Shown one piece after another: positions 21,871 to 33,676 of a DNA stretch of 64,000 bases. The DNA is from Pachyseris speciosa (Eukaryota; Cnidaria; Anthozoa; Scleractinia; Pachyseridae): assembly GCA_016490735.1 (NCBI GenBank), contig JAEMWC010000357.1, positions 302,501 through 366,500 on the forward strand. The letters run 5' to 3'. The notes below the pieces were generated by a model, which saw only the letters and a list, made by a program, of their open reading frames with translations, ran no database searches and was not told the DNA's origin. Made by a program: the position numbers and the translations under genes. Position 1 is the stretch's first letter, and each line of letters starts with the position of its first letter.

Positions 21871-22017
21871 GCAATAGTTGAGCGAGGTTCAACTTTTACG
21901 TGTTACGTGCGACCCAGTTTCATACATGTACATCATTTCTATTTTATTTACGCATGTAAAACCAGTTACGGTTTACGTCCGTAAGCATCTTAAAATTGTG
22001 CGACAGTGGAAATTTTA
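21871..22017. repeat. dispersed repeat, copy 1
   Basis: The phrases GTTGAGCGAGGTTCAACTTT, TTTATTTACGCA and CGACAGTGGAAATT occur in the same order here and at 53572-53720. I cannot assign a superfamily. Confidence 0.65.
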
Positions 22018-22639
22018 AAAATCCACCTTAAGGTAATTCCTCTACAATAAAAGTGATAATAGATTTTTGTTAAAAATTTGTCCACTGAATATTTACCATA
22101 AGAGAACGTAAATTTTGAAATAAAGAAGGGGAGGGGATGACCATGTTCATTTAGGAGCTGTGAGGCATTGGAAATGCCCCATTTTTGCATATTTAATGCT
22201 TACTGTAAGAACTCATTTCAGGATATTGTAAAAATTTTATGAGCCCAAACTCACGAGAACACGCATTAAACTACAGTCCATACATTATGTTGGACACAAA
22301 TAAACTTTTTAAGCTTTATTTAGACAAAAATCTGAATCCTTGATTTAAAATTTGAACTAAATTTCTTGACATTTTTACTAAACTACAAATAGAAAAGACC
22401 ACAGTGTATCTGCTCTTTCCTTATTTATTCAATTTTTAGCAATAGAAATCAGATCAGTCTTTTCTCGCGTAAAACGTATGGTTAGTTGATTACAATGACT
22501 GGAAAAAAAGGTGGGGTGCCCGTGCTCGTTGGTGAGCTATAGCCATTTTTCAACTGATAGAGTTCAATTTCAAGGCAAATACGCCATGTTTTCAATGTGT
22601 TCGTGCACGAGCGCGCGTTAATTAAGTGCAGTAAGGGCT

Positions 22640-22800
22640 GGTTCACAATTAGCACTAGCGACGGAATCGGAAGCGGAGTCGGAATCGGAAGCGCAAGGAG
22701 CGTTACGATCCAGTGTAAATCAAAAAGTGGAATCGGAAGCGGAGTCGGAAGCTCGACGGATTCGGAGTCAGAAGGATCAGAAGAGTTTCTTTTTTTTTCC
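22640..22800. repeat. degenerate GGAATCGGAAGCGGAGTC tandem repeat
   Basis: Hexamer-based units (GGAATC, GGAAGC, GGAGTC) repeat across two blocks separated by about 45 bp. The frame they give is a trivial Ser/Gly repeat, not a gene. Confidence 0.75.
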
Positions 22801-22805
22801 GATGT

Positions 22806-23322
22806 CACACAATAAGCAATTCCTTGCGTACATTGCGAGAGTGAACTGATACTAAATGCTAATGAGAATAAAATACTATAAACAAGAGTAAAGAAATGGA
22901 ACATGTCAAATCGTTGACAGAATTGACAGTGGGCGATCATACTCCACCATGTGCAGATAAACTTGCGTGGGAAAATCGCCCGAAATCCTGATCTCGAACA
23001 AATCTTATACTCTATGGCGTTTAAATTGCCCTCCCTGAAAGGGAGGGTCAATTCAGAGAGAGCTCTGGTTTCTCATGGTTGGCCACTATTCGACTGGATC
23101 CAGTTGCAAGATAAGGAGGAGGCAATAGGTCGTGGGTCTTTTGGTCAAGTTCGAGATCAGGATTTCGGGTGATTTCCCCACGCAAGTTTATCTGCACATG
23201 GTGGAGTATGATTGCTCGCTGTCAATTATGTCAAGCGATTTGACATGTTCCATAACGTGCTCTTGTTTATAGTATTTTATTCCGTTTCATTAAAATGTAC
23301 GCAAGGAATTGCTTATTGTGTG
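22806..23322. repeat. long palindrome (foldback element)
   Basis: The left arm (22806-22999, from CACACAATAAGCAATTCC) is inverted at 23149-23322 with small indels, around a unique centre of about 150 bp. A related fragment continues at about 23545-23640 and ends in a tight palindrome (GTACGCAAGCCTTGCGTAC). Confidence 0.85.
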
Positions 23323-23799
23323 TAATCTTCATCCTTTGTGGGGATACACAATCGATACCTGCGACATTATCTAACAAAACAATAATGTTACGCAATACCC
23401 ATCGTTTTCCCAAGCCCCGTATTTATAGTTATTTGTTTCTTTATATTTACCGTTCCGGGTTTTAGGATTTGGGGTGATTTTCCGCCGCTTTGAAATTTCA
23501 CCTGCATGTGGCAGGGCGGCGTGTGTTCGCAAGCTGTCGATACTGCTGCGTGATTGACATGTTCCATATAACGTGTTTTTGTGTACCATATCATTTTAAT
23601 CTCCGTGTAAATGTACGCAAGCCTTGCGTACATTTGGGCTTTATATATCTGGCTGTTTTTATCCTTTGTCGGGATAGTTCCGTGACACGAACACCGATGG
23701 GAAGTCACCTATCTCAGTGAGACAACCGCACAAATATTACACATTACCAGTATTCCCTAACCTTGAATTTATATTTCATTTACTCAGTTATATTTCAGT

Positions 23800-23945
23800 G
23801 GTTCCGGATTTTAGGATTTGGGGGTATTTTCCGTCGTTCCTGGTTTTAGGATTTGGGGGTATTTTCCGTCGTTCCGGCTCTTGGGATTTGGGGTGCTTTG
23901 CCGCCGTTCCGTCGTTCCGCTATTCCACCGTTCCTGCTTTTAGGG
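23800..23945. repeat. minisatellite, TTTTAGGATTTGGGGGTATT unit
   Basis: Four imperfect copies of a roughly 35-45-bp unit of the form 'gttccggnttttaggatttgggg-tattttccgtc'. A fifth relative lies at 23452-23485. Confidence 0.8.
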
Positions 23946-23993
23946 TCGCCCCGAGCGCTCCCCGACAAAACCGCCAGCTAAGCAGGCTAATTA

Positions 23994-24463
23994 GGGTGCG
24001 TTTCTTTGGGAAAATCCAAATCCGGATTCTTGAATCCAAAAACGGATTTTTCGTTTCTTTACTAAAATCCTAAAATGGATTATGAATCTAAAGAATCCAC
24101 CCTCCGAGTGGATACATTAGATCAAATCTAAATCCGGATTTTTAGGATTCATGATCCGTGCGTTTCTTTGGGGAACGGATACAAAAAGAAGTACGTTTGG
24201 CAAGCGGTCGTCTTGTAAAACTCAGCCAAATCCTCGTCATTTTGTTAGCTTGGTCATGGCGAACGATCAAGGTGAGTTTTTTTCGTGAAATTGAACCGAA
24301 ATTATCCTACCTGCTCGTATTTTCATATTTTTTCTATGCATGTTCGGGTTGTCACGGCTAATGAAAAAATCCATTTTCGGATTTTTCGTTTCTTTTGTGG
24401 TAACGAATCCGCATGATCTCGGATCAAAAATCCAATCTTGGATTCTCCCAAAGAAACGCACCC
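23994..24463. mobile_element. PIF/Harbinger-type MITE retaining a start exon
   Basis: The ends GGGTGCGTTTCTTTGGGAAA and its inverse are flanked by TTA on both sides (23991-23993 and 24464-24466), the three-base duplication of PIF/Harbinger. The interior has extra copies of 'aatccggattt'. It also holds ATGGCGAACGATCAAG followed at once by a good donor, GTGAGT (about 24256-24277). This looks like the first coding exon of the parent element left behind by internal deletion. Confidence 0.75.
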
Positions 24464-24554
24464 TTAAGAGTCTGTTGCGGCCATTAGCGCGCCCAGTTTG
24501 TGTTTATAACATAAAAAAAAGCGCGCGCTCTGATTGGTCAATTAACCATTTACT

Positions 24555-24676
24555 CAAATGAAGAATGATCCTCGCAGTTGTGGACGCAATTTATGCAACA
24601 GTGCGAAAAGAAGCCTGAAAAAAATTCAGGACTTCAACGGGGTTTGGACCCGTGACCTCGCGATTACCGGTGCGAT

Positions 24677-24717
<41 letters not shown>

Positions 24718-24791
24718 AGGTCAGTTTTTTTCAGGCTTCTTTTCGCAATTGCATAAATTGCGTCCACAACAGCGAGGATCATTCTTCATTT
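24555..24791. mobile_element. palindromic cassette around a tRNA-like core
   Basis: The arms CAAATGAAGAATGATCCTCG ... GAAGCCTGAAAAAAA (24555-24625) and their inverse (24722-24791) enclose a tRNA-like gene. I recall this arrangement as a high-copy family in stony corals; that is memory, not a search result. Confidence 0.75.
24630..24702 (-). tRNA. tRNA-Thr-like gene (GGT) within a repeat; probably non-functional
   Basis: The 5' acceptor GGCTTCA pairs with TGAAGTC. The D arm is AGCTCAGTTGGTTAGAGC, and the T arm contains GGGTCCAAACCCC in place of the usual TTCGA loop. The anticodon arm TCGC ... GCGA encloses about ten bases containing ACCGGTAATC, one or more too many for a seven-base loop. The acceptor and D arms are sound. 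The anticodon loop and the repeat context argue for a tRNA-derived mobile sequence. Confidence 0.5.
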
Positions 24792-25093
24792 GATTTCATT
24801 TCTGCAGTTCATATATGATTCATTTCATGTATCATTCATAACCATTTACTATTTGCCCGTGGGTGAACGCTGATGATGATAGCTGACGTGTGCGCTGTTT
24901 ATAAACTCAAATTTCGCTTTTTTGGGCGAGATTTTACAAAATTTGTATCGTTCCAATCGTCATAGTGTCTACCGAAGTATTAAGCCGTTGCAATTTTTGT
25001 GAATGAAGTTTCGCGCGCCTGTTTTTCATGGCCATGTAAGTTAGTGCAATAAAATGGGACTGCTTTCTCTACGATGTTCATGTTATGTTATAA

Positions 25094-25282
25094 AACAAAT
25101 GGTAAACGGATCGGCGTGCCCTATTGAGTTATGTGAGTTATGGATGCACTTGGGAGGTATGCTAAGCACTCAAGAAGCTAGAGTCGCTTTACGCCTCGAG
25201 AGCTCGTGCTTAGCAACCTCCCGCGTGCATCCATACATGTAGCTCAATAGTGCACGCCGATTCGTTTACCATTTGTTAATTT
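25094..25282. repeat. hairpin element, about 75-bp arms
   Basis: AAACAAATGGTAAACGGATC and the following 55 bases are inverted at 25205-25282 with a few mismatches, around a centre of about 25 bp. Confidence 0.8.
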
Positions 25283-26033
25283 GTGCAGAGTCAACATATT
25301 TTAACAGGAGGCACGAACATTATATGGCCGCGCTTGGTTACAGGAAGATGTAAGTAAGCTTTTTCTACTTGAGAGGAGGCCAGAAATTGAAAGCATGACC
25401 ACAGACAGTTTTGCTTAAGTTTTAAAGGGGCAGTGTCACGCTATTGTACCACCACTTTAAAAAGCTTAAAACTGCCAATGCATCAGTGGAAACCTTAAAA
25501 TAATGGTCTAGTTTTGTTGCCAAAGACTGCAGTACTGCATTGACACTATAAACTCCTGTATTCCATCAAAGATGACAAGGATGGAAATGGATTGCAATTT
25601 GAAAAAACTTGCCAGTTTTTTCAAAATTTCAAGCTATGCATTGAAAAATCACCCAAAAAATTATTATGGTTAGCTTTTCCTGCTAAAATTTCATTGGAAT
25701 TCATCTTGCTGATTCTGTAGGAGCATTTCTTGCATGATAACAGGTAAAAGGCAGTAATTTTGGCAGAATTGAACCAAAAACAGCAAAAATCCCGGTGACA
25801 GTGCTCCTTTAAGCTTAATGTATCGAGCGTCTGAGCTATAAAGTATTCAACATAGAGCTTAGCATTACTTAGTAAGTTTAAACGAAAATAGAATACTCGG
25901 GCTGTGTTTCATGTGCGCTGGGCGTCGGAGAGTAAAACTTTTTGCAATAGTGAAAACCAGCGTGGAACATCTGGAAGCAGGAGCTTTCGAGCCTAAAGTA
26001 AGCATCAAGGGTCATTTCTTTTTCTGGTTTTAA

Positions 26034-26255
26034 GCGACCTTCACACGACAAACAAATGTTGGCCAACTCAGGTTGGTGCGTGTGAACGACGCAATAACAA
26101 CATGTTGGCAAACTGTTGTCGACGAATCTGACGAATAGAACTTGCCTCTATTCTCGCCAACTTTTTTACGTGTTGGCAAGTTACTCACATTTGACGTGTG
26201 AACGTGTGTTGTTCAATGCGAGTTGGCCAACATTTGTTTGTCGTGTGAAGGCCGC
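26034..26255. mobile_element. TTAA-flanked MITE
   Basis: GCGACCTTCACACGACAAAC at the left is inverted at the right end, which reads GTCGTGTGAAGGCCGC. TTAA flanks both sides (26030-26033 and 26256-26259), as in piggyBac-type insertions. 222 bp, non-coding. Confidence 0.8.
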
Positions 26256-26259
26256 TTAA

Positions 26260-29200
26260 GAGGGCGCGTGAAAATGCTGAAACCCAGCTCGGTCGCCTAA
26301 GCCTCACCACACCTTTGATGGCTTTCGGTCTCGGCTATCCAGAAACTGTACTCCTAACAGTCCGTGAGATCACAGTGGCTCTTTATAATGATGGGCCCCG
26401 CTTTGTAAGCTATAAGGACTTAAGCTTTGCCGCATCCCCCCCCAAAAAAAGGATCAGAGAAAGGGAACTATCGCTCAAATTTAAATTCACAGTTATAATT
26501 TTGAGTGCTTTACTTTAGTTTGACTAACACTGCTTAATGCTACAATGAACTCGATTTTGTCATTTTGCAGTCTTTCACAAATAAGTAAGCTTATTAGCAA
26601 GTACAAACGACCAAAGGTGATCTGACACGCCGTCTTCTTCTTGCTCTCTTCGCGCTTGCTGCAATTAACTGTAAATGGTTTCAATACAACTTTTCCTCTT
26701 CACACTGCATTTCGAACCAAAAAACATAAAAGTACAACATAGGTAGCTTAATATGATGAGTTAGTCATACCAGTAAGTCTTATTTGATCTCTTTGTCTTT
26801 TTTTATGGTAAGAATTGAAGTGATCGAGGGATAAAAGTGTAAGTTTAAATTACGCAAGCATCCACTCTTGACTTTCACTTTCGTTTTCGTCCCACGCTTT
26901 AGATTATGGTACCTTCGCTTATTTGTTTGCTTTGCCGCCGTAAGCAGAGTATCTAGAGTTGGCTTTGGAAGGGAAAACGTATGATTCTGTTCCTAAGACT
27001 CATTTTTTACGTTTAACAGGCGTTTGTACCATACAGTTTTGAGGTTAGAATAGCCCTTGCGTTGATTCTTCGCCATATTCCATTTTTGTCGTCGATACAA
27101 TCATTTACATGCTTCCAAAGGTCTGTTGTTTACTTAGGCTGATGTTTCTTGGACACTTAACCAGCAGCTGTGTAATCCTTTAACTCTTGCTGCTATTTAC
27201 AAATCTCTTCTAAGAATTTGTGCACATGCATACATGTATATACCATGTCGTTTCTTCTTGGGTTTTACATTATGTTGTGATAGGCAAATCGTGTCTTGAC
27301 ATACAGGTCTCTGGAGCTTCATACTGGACATTCTAATGCAGCACAACTTAGTGAAGATGGATATATCTCCTAATTTCTGTGCCCACCAAATTGCCATAAG
27401 CCAGTGAGTGAGAGACCTTCAGAGGTGTGCGAATATTTATACTTTTGTTGTAGCATTTGCTGCCTCGTCTGCAAGTGCCCAAAATAATTTCCAGTGTCAT
27501 GTGATTTGCGCGGGACTTAGACCAATAGCATGATACTTCCTTTTGGACTGCGCAAGTTGGACACATAGACAGCACACACATGTTCATTGTACTGTATGCT
27601 TTCCTAATACAGTATGCATCATGCCATAATAATATTCTTTCGAGTTCCTTTTTTTTTTCTGTTTCTTGGAATTGTAATTGATCAATAGACATAAGATCCT
27701 GGAAGAGGTGTATAATTTTTTTGTTAACATTAATTTTTTTGTCATCATTACAAATTTAACTTGGTGGAAAAAGAATTGCTTCTAACTATTCTAGACACAG
27801 ATGACCTTGGAGGTGAACAATATGTGAATATTCTGTACAGGGTACATATCATCCCAGGCATGGTGAATGAGGTCCAAGGATATTTATTGTCTTGAACAAG
27901 AAGGCTTCACTTATGTACCAGTATATTGAGAATGAAGAACTTTGAGTTTCTTAGTCTCAAATGTTTAGCCAAGACATTTGATTGTAGAGAGTATTTTTTC
28001 AATAATATTAGACCTATCCATGGTTTTTCAACCTTTGATATTGCCCATGTAATGGAAATCTGTTGATGCTGTTGGAAAGAGCACCATAAAATTAGTAAAA
28101 TAGCCACATCTGTGAGTCGCAGCTTTTGAAATTGCAAAGTTATAGCTTTGCAAATCGGGAATTTTACAGATGTTGGTATGCTGGGGGCACAAACTTGCCC
28201 CTTGTATACAAAAGTCTGTTGAACCATATTTTTACTATTCTGCAAATGTGACTGTAAAACCAGGACATTAATTTTTTACCACTTTAAGGTGCTCTCTCTA
28301 GCTGTGTTGATAGATTTTTACCACCTGGTCAAAATCAAAAGATGATAAAAACAGTGGAAGGATCCATTGTGCATATTAAATTGGTTTATGTGGTTTTTGT
28401 GGGGTCAAATGTCATGTGAATTAAACCATCACAAACTAATCATAGTCATCCTTGTGTCTTCAAGTGAATTAGCTATGTTCAGTCTTTGCGTCCCATTGGA
28501 AAGGAATAGATTCAATTTGTGGAGTAATGGTTGTGCTTTGCTTTAAGGTTACTTTCACTTTGTACTTCATATCCACTGGCCTCATGATTGTTTCAACTAT
28601 GCAAACATGTTTTTGCACATAAATGTTATCAAATAGCTTAAAACTACTAAAGGGCAGCTTTCTTTCATCATTAAAGAAGGCATGGTAGGGGGCCTGAATA
28701 ATTAGCATGCTTGGTAAACCAAAAAAGAGCATTGAAGTATTCATTTTCTAAGAAGGTTTAGTAAGGTTGAAGAACTTGAATTTGAACTACTGTTTTATCA
28801 AATGTTTTACATTTTTGGCCTACTCTTCAGGATTGTAAAGGAGGCAGTTGACATGTATGTCACAACTTGTATGCACATTAAAGTTGTGCTTCATAACACA
28901 ATAAATATCATTGGAATGTGCTTACAAAGCATGTTTTTCCTTGATTGCTGCTGTTTGCTTTCATTATATCATTAACAAAGACGTTTTAATTTTTTTGTGA
29001 TTAGTGGCAGTGAAAAGAATGATGCTATTTACAAACTGAAGTGTTTTACAGGGTTGAAACTGTTATGCTTTGTTGGTTACTGCTTTTAATCAAAAGTCAA
29101 ATTCAAAGGACCATACTAGGAATTGACCACTGTTTCTGGTGGAGGTCATTTACATTGCAAATGTCATGGTCCCACAGGTGTTAATACAGACTGTAATTAT
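26260..29200. other. no secure gene
   Basis: AT-rich sequence that may be 5' intron or intergenic DNA of the gene starting at or before 33677. One short frame near 27770-27893 (VEKELLLTILDTDDLGGEQY) looks protein-like but ends in a stop, and I could not fit it to splice sites. Confidence 0.35.
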
Positions 29201-29205
29201 CTCCT

Positions 29206-29547
29206 TTGTTTCTTGATGCAAAGATTTTACCACTGAACTTTGTCTGCTATCAACTACTTTCTGAAACGATGCACGATATAAGTAATCATCTTTTACCCCA
29301 AAACATTCGAGACTTGTTTCTTCCCACTTCTTGTGTTCATTCATACAATACTAGATCCTCAACATCCCATAATTTTTATATAAAAAAATCAAATCTAGAG
29401 ATTCAAAAATGTGCATTCTTGAGAATTGGTGCGAAATTGTGGAATGCGATACCAACCAATTTTCATAATCTGCCTAAAGATAGATTTAAAAAGAGAATTC
29501 GTGCATTATTGAAATTTTACAGTCTGATGACTCGTATTATGGTCTAG
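29206..29547 (+). pseudogene. LINE reverse transcriptase, C-terminal remnant
   Basis: The end of the frame reads HSYNTRSSTSHNFYIKKSN ... CAFLRIGAKLWNAIPTNFHN, the 'G-x-x-L-W-N-x-I-P' C-terminal signature of coral CR1/L2-like ORF2 proteins, and stops at 29545-29547. The 5' part is missing. The matching 3' tail is probably at 30660-30693, separated by the inverted-repeat insertion at 29674-30468. Confidence 0.75.
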
Positions 29548-29673
29548 AAGAAATCATGTGCAAGGTAAACAAATGCAGCTCTTATCTATAACGTGCTGTT
29601 TCAATGCCTGTGGATGGTAACCCAATAATGCCACAAGATGGTAGCGCGTCCCTTCATCTTCGATTTTTGCTTT

Positions 29674-30468
29674 AAGTGCATATGAAGTGAAAATTGTCAC
29701 TAGCCTGTTCGAAAGAGCTTTGAAAATGATGAAGAACGGCGTTTATTTTATTGTGATAGCACTCTTGGTTGCCGAGTTATTCAAGGTTTTTCATTTATGC
29801 AAATTAGAGGACTTGTGATGTCACAAGGTGGACATAATTATAATGAAGTAAAATCACAAAATATGGAATATCTGTGCAAATACTAAGTGTACAGGGTTGA
29901 AATTTTGCAGGGTTGATTTGCTGCCAGAACTACACATTATGATAGTGGTTATGACGTCACCATAGCAACATACTTGTTACCAGACCTCTACCTTCCCAAA
30001 CGAGAAATGCCTTATTTATTGCTCCAGAGTCTAACACACTTTCTTATACTTCTGCTGTGTAATGTCCATATTTGCTCACACCCACTGAATGAATGTCAAG
30101 AGCAAACAGCAATTCTTGGCGAGGGAAACTCTGATTTTATCCTTTGGAAACGTAGAGATCTGGTAACAAGTATGTTGCCAGGGTGACATCATCACCACTA
30201 TCACAATATGTAGTTCTGACAGGACATCAACCCTGAAAAATTTCAACCCTGTAGACTCAGTATTTGCACAGCTATTCCATATTTTGTGATTTTACTTCAT
30301 TTTGTGTCCACCTTGTGACGTCACAAGTCCTCTAATTTGCATAAATGAAAAACCTTGAATAACTTGGCAACCAAGAGTGCTATCACAATAAAATAAACGC
30401 CATTCTCCATCATTTTGAAAGCTCTTTCGAACAAGCTAATGAGAAATTTCACTTCATATGCACTTTAA
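29674..30468. mobile_element. inverted-repeat element splitting a LINE 3' UTR
   Basis: The left arm starts AAGTGCATATGAAGTGAAAA (about 29677) and runs about 320 bp. The right arm is its inverse, ending about 30466. TTTAA-like sequence lies at both edges and may be a TTAA target duplication. The arms share long blocks such as 'gtgacatcac' and 'ttgcataaatgaaaaacctt'. No coding potential. Confidence 0.8.
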
Positions 30469-30639
30469 TCAGCTCTTTATTCAGATTTTTTATTCTCTCC
30501 TTTTTTTTTCTCTTTTCTCAACGTTGTTCTCATTTTAATTTCAACTTTATTTCCTTATAAACATATTCCTTTAAGCAGTCCTTTATCTTTCCTTATCTCC
30601 TGGCCTGCCTAGATTAGCGTTGCTACCTGCGGGTCAGGT

Positions 30640-30695
30640 AACTCTTTATTTAACTGATAGTAAAGCAATAAAAATCAACTCAACTCAACTCAATC
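30640..30695 (+). repeat. LINE 3' tail, (CAACT)n
   Basis: AGCAATAAAAATCAACTCAA continues as CAACT repeats to about 30693. It is the expected 3' end of the LINE whose coding remnant is at 29206-29547. Confidence 0.65.
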
Positions 30696-30699
30696 TCTC

Positions 30700-31960
30700 A
30701 TTTCACAAAAAATTAATCATCTTGGCCATTAGTCTTATTTTTGTTTGACGTTGACTTACTGGATCCTTAATTATGAGACCCAGACATTTGTCTGAGATAA
30801 GTGAGATTACTGCATGCCCATATTGATGACATTTCATTCTCAAAATGCACACAAAGGATCTCTTTCATGTGTTTTTACACTGACTTTTCTTGAACAGTGG
30901 AAGTTCTTAATGTGCAGTGTCTGGTGTGGAACCATTAAGGAACTGTTTTCTTAGTCAAATCTTTGTGCATACTTGTGCTTCCATTTACCCATGAAATACA
31001 ACTGTGCCATAGGGTACCTAGAATATTTTCAAGGACTTTATACTGTCATGGTTGAGTGGACTTAAGATTACAACCTAAACCGTAAATGATTCGTACAAAG
31101 TTCAAAAGCGCTAGAGAATACCAATGCATTCCTTTTGCTCCAAGTCTAGTCTAGGTTCTAATCTACCTTTGACAGGACACAATTTATTGTGAAAAACTAA
31201 ATAAAAAAGAAATTCTCCAAGAATTTGGAAGTGGCCTTTTTGACCATCCGAGTCAGATTAATGCATAGGATGTAGTTGAAGTTGATCATACCATAATTCA
31301 ATTTTTGTTGAAGGTGCCTTTCAGTTAGCATGACAGACGATTCAGACAGACTCGAACATGAAAGCTTGTCAAACTGTGTCAAAATACCACATGAATAATC
31401 CTCGGATTTGTTTCAAAGTGGAGGATTTGGTATAAACCGGCATCTTATATCCATTGACCAGCTTCTCGACGATGACCGATATCTCCTCCACTGCAAAGCT
31501 ATGCTAGCTCCAACTACAAATAATGTCACACAATCAAAACAACTGCCTTGTTGATTTCATTCAGTACTGCACCATCACCTTTCTCATACCCAGACTGCTA
31601 CTCAGTCAACACTTATTTATCGTCAAAAGAAACTTGTTTCCTGTAATATAAGATTCCATTGGAGGAATTCAATTCAGACTAAACATTTTTTTAAAAAGGC
31701 TTTCGCGATTCCTGACTCCGACCCCTAAATAAACATTTTTGTTCCTGAAGGAGCCTTCCAATTTGCGCGAATTATTCAGCTGGGAACTGAATTCTTGTCA
31801 CGACACATCGCATCGTATTCTATGGCCAGCGATTCAATTCTGACAAAACATTTCTCATGCTTCGTGACTCTGAGCCCTTTAACACTTCTATCGAAAAGGC
31901 CTTTTTAAAGACAATGCGTGACCAGCCCAATGACGTTAATCCCCACAAAATTCTCTATTT
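30700..31960. other. no gene seen
   Basis: AT-rich; no domain-like frame or structured repeat recognised. Confidence 0.4.
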
Positions 31961-31967
31961 AACAAAA

Positions 31968-32160
31968 CAGATGTCTTAGTGGTGCAGTTGGTTGAGGAGC
32001 TAAATATGAGGGTTGTAATCTGAAGGTTGCGAGTTCAAATCCCAGCACCAGTGTTGGAAAACTAATTTATTTACTTATGTCATTGTTTCTTTCTCTGACT
32101 GAGTGGAGCACGGGTCTCTCGGCGGACACCATGACAGAAAAAAACTAGATTGAATGAATT
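31968..32160 (+). repeat. tRNA-derived SINE
   Basis: The A-box-like region GTGGTGCAGTTGGTTGAG and the B box GAGTTCAAATCCC are spaced as in tRNA heads. A body with 'gtctctcggcggacacc' follows, and a tail 'gaatgaattgaataaatg'. Confidence 0.6.
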
Positions 32161-32280
32161 GAATAAATGGCCCATTTTACGGACTAATCATTTTTGTGGC
32201 TACTACCTTCTGGGAAGGCATAGCTGTTGTGGTACAATTTTACCCTTGGTTCAATATTCATTTTCCTTTGTTTTGTACTC

Positions 32281-32612
32281 ATTATCATCATCAGTAGTGA
32301 GAGCGCTCAGCTCCTACCAGTGTGGCCCGGGTTCAATTCCCAGATGATGCCATAAGTGGGCTGAGTTTGTGTTTGTTCTTGACCCTGCTCCGAGGGTTTT
32401 TCTCTGGGTACTCCGGCTTTCCTCCCTCAGCAAAAACCAGCATACAGCTTATTCAAGCTGGCCGTAAGCTGTGCTCCAAGGTCATACATGAACCACATAG
32501 CGGCTGCCAGTTGCGCCTTGTACTGTATATGCTTTCGGTTCAACCTTGTTTAGCTGTGTCCTTGCTGTACTTTGCGATGACAATTAGCTGGACCGTTATC
32601 ATCATCATCACA
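32281..32612 (+). repeat. tRNA-derived SINE
   Basis: It has AGTGAGAGCGCTCAG (A-box side) and GGCCCGGGTTCAATTCCC (B box), then the body phrase TTTTTCTCTGGGTACTCCGG, and ends in (ATC)n. The body phrase recurs in the SINE at 51322. The element is bracketed by an inverted repeat (about 32236-32280 with 32629-32668). Confidence 0.75.
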
Positions 32613-33676
32613 TTACTATACACAAGAACAAAGAAAATAAAAATTGAACCAAGGATAAAATTGAACTGCAACTTAGCCACTTTGTCATGGTGTTGTAAGT
32701 GAGTAAGTCCGTAAATTTTCAACGGAAATTCAAATCTGCTCACGATTTTCAAAATGGTGGACTATTGTGTTGGCACAATCAGGGTTATCCCTTCATAAAA
32801 CAAAAATATTCAACTTTTGAACGGATAGGTCATCCATTCAGAGAAAATTCTCACCTGTTTAAATTGCTGGAGTTATCTTCTTACAAATGATATTTCGCCC
32901 TTTTGAACTGTCACGCTGTCAATCTTATGCAGTCCTGTGCAGTCAAACATTTTCAACCAGTTGAACAGATGAGTTTCGTTGCAGTGTAGCTTAATGGTAT
33001 GGCGGTCATGTTGCACCATCCCTTTCTCTGGATCATCTTCAGAAAGTTCTTGTCCCAAGATGGTTATGTCTGCTTTTTGTGGTTAATAATAATCAAACCC
33101 AAAGGTTTTGCTAAAAAATCACAATGAATTGGCCAGTTTTGCTGTTAAGTACTGCATGACTCACTGGCAATGATTTGAACATCATGACTTCACCAAGATG
33201 TCACAAATATGATATGGAAAGTTGCTGCAGGAAATTGTATTTTGACTAGCAGTATGTATGTGATGTCAAGTGACATTAATTTTCTTCTTGCATCAGCTAC
33301 ATGTACTTGGAAAACTGTATTCATGTATTCGTGGTGGGATGGGATGGGAAAAAGCTTCCAAGTAATTTCAAAGGGGATCTTGAGTTGAGTAGTTGATATG
33401 GGTGACTATTTCCCAACAACAACAATGTAATTGGATGATTATGCATGTTAAAGTCAAAGAACATTTACTGAGTTTTTTAAACGTCAAACAGAAATCACAT
33501 GATATTTGATATTCATTATGCAGATAATTAGACTAAATAGTGTTTGGACAGAGTTCATTTAAGTTGTTATAATCATTAATAAAATAAATGTACTTTAAAG
33601 TTTTGTAAATGACTTGTATTAATTTTTGTACTTGTTGATTTCATTGAATTACACATAGAGTACTTTTTCTTTGCAG

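Noticed and set aside
22597..22815. Gly/Ser repeat protein
   Set aside because: Translation of the GGAATCGGAAGC tandem repeat.
24870..24890. CTGATGA string as hammerhead core
   Set aside because: No GAAA partner and no flanking stems; the same holds for the other CTGATGA strings near 10926 and 11845.
25325..25350. Possible first exon (MAALGYRK plus donor GTAAGT) of the large gene
   Set aside because: Joined to the exon A acceptor it would make TAA at the junction; no intermediate exon could be shown.
27770..27893. Protein-like frame VEKELLLTILDTDDLGGEQY ...
   Set aside because: Short, ends in a stop, and no splice pair keeps the frame. It may be chance or a decayed exon.
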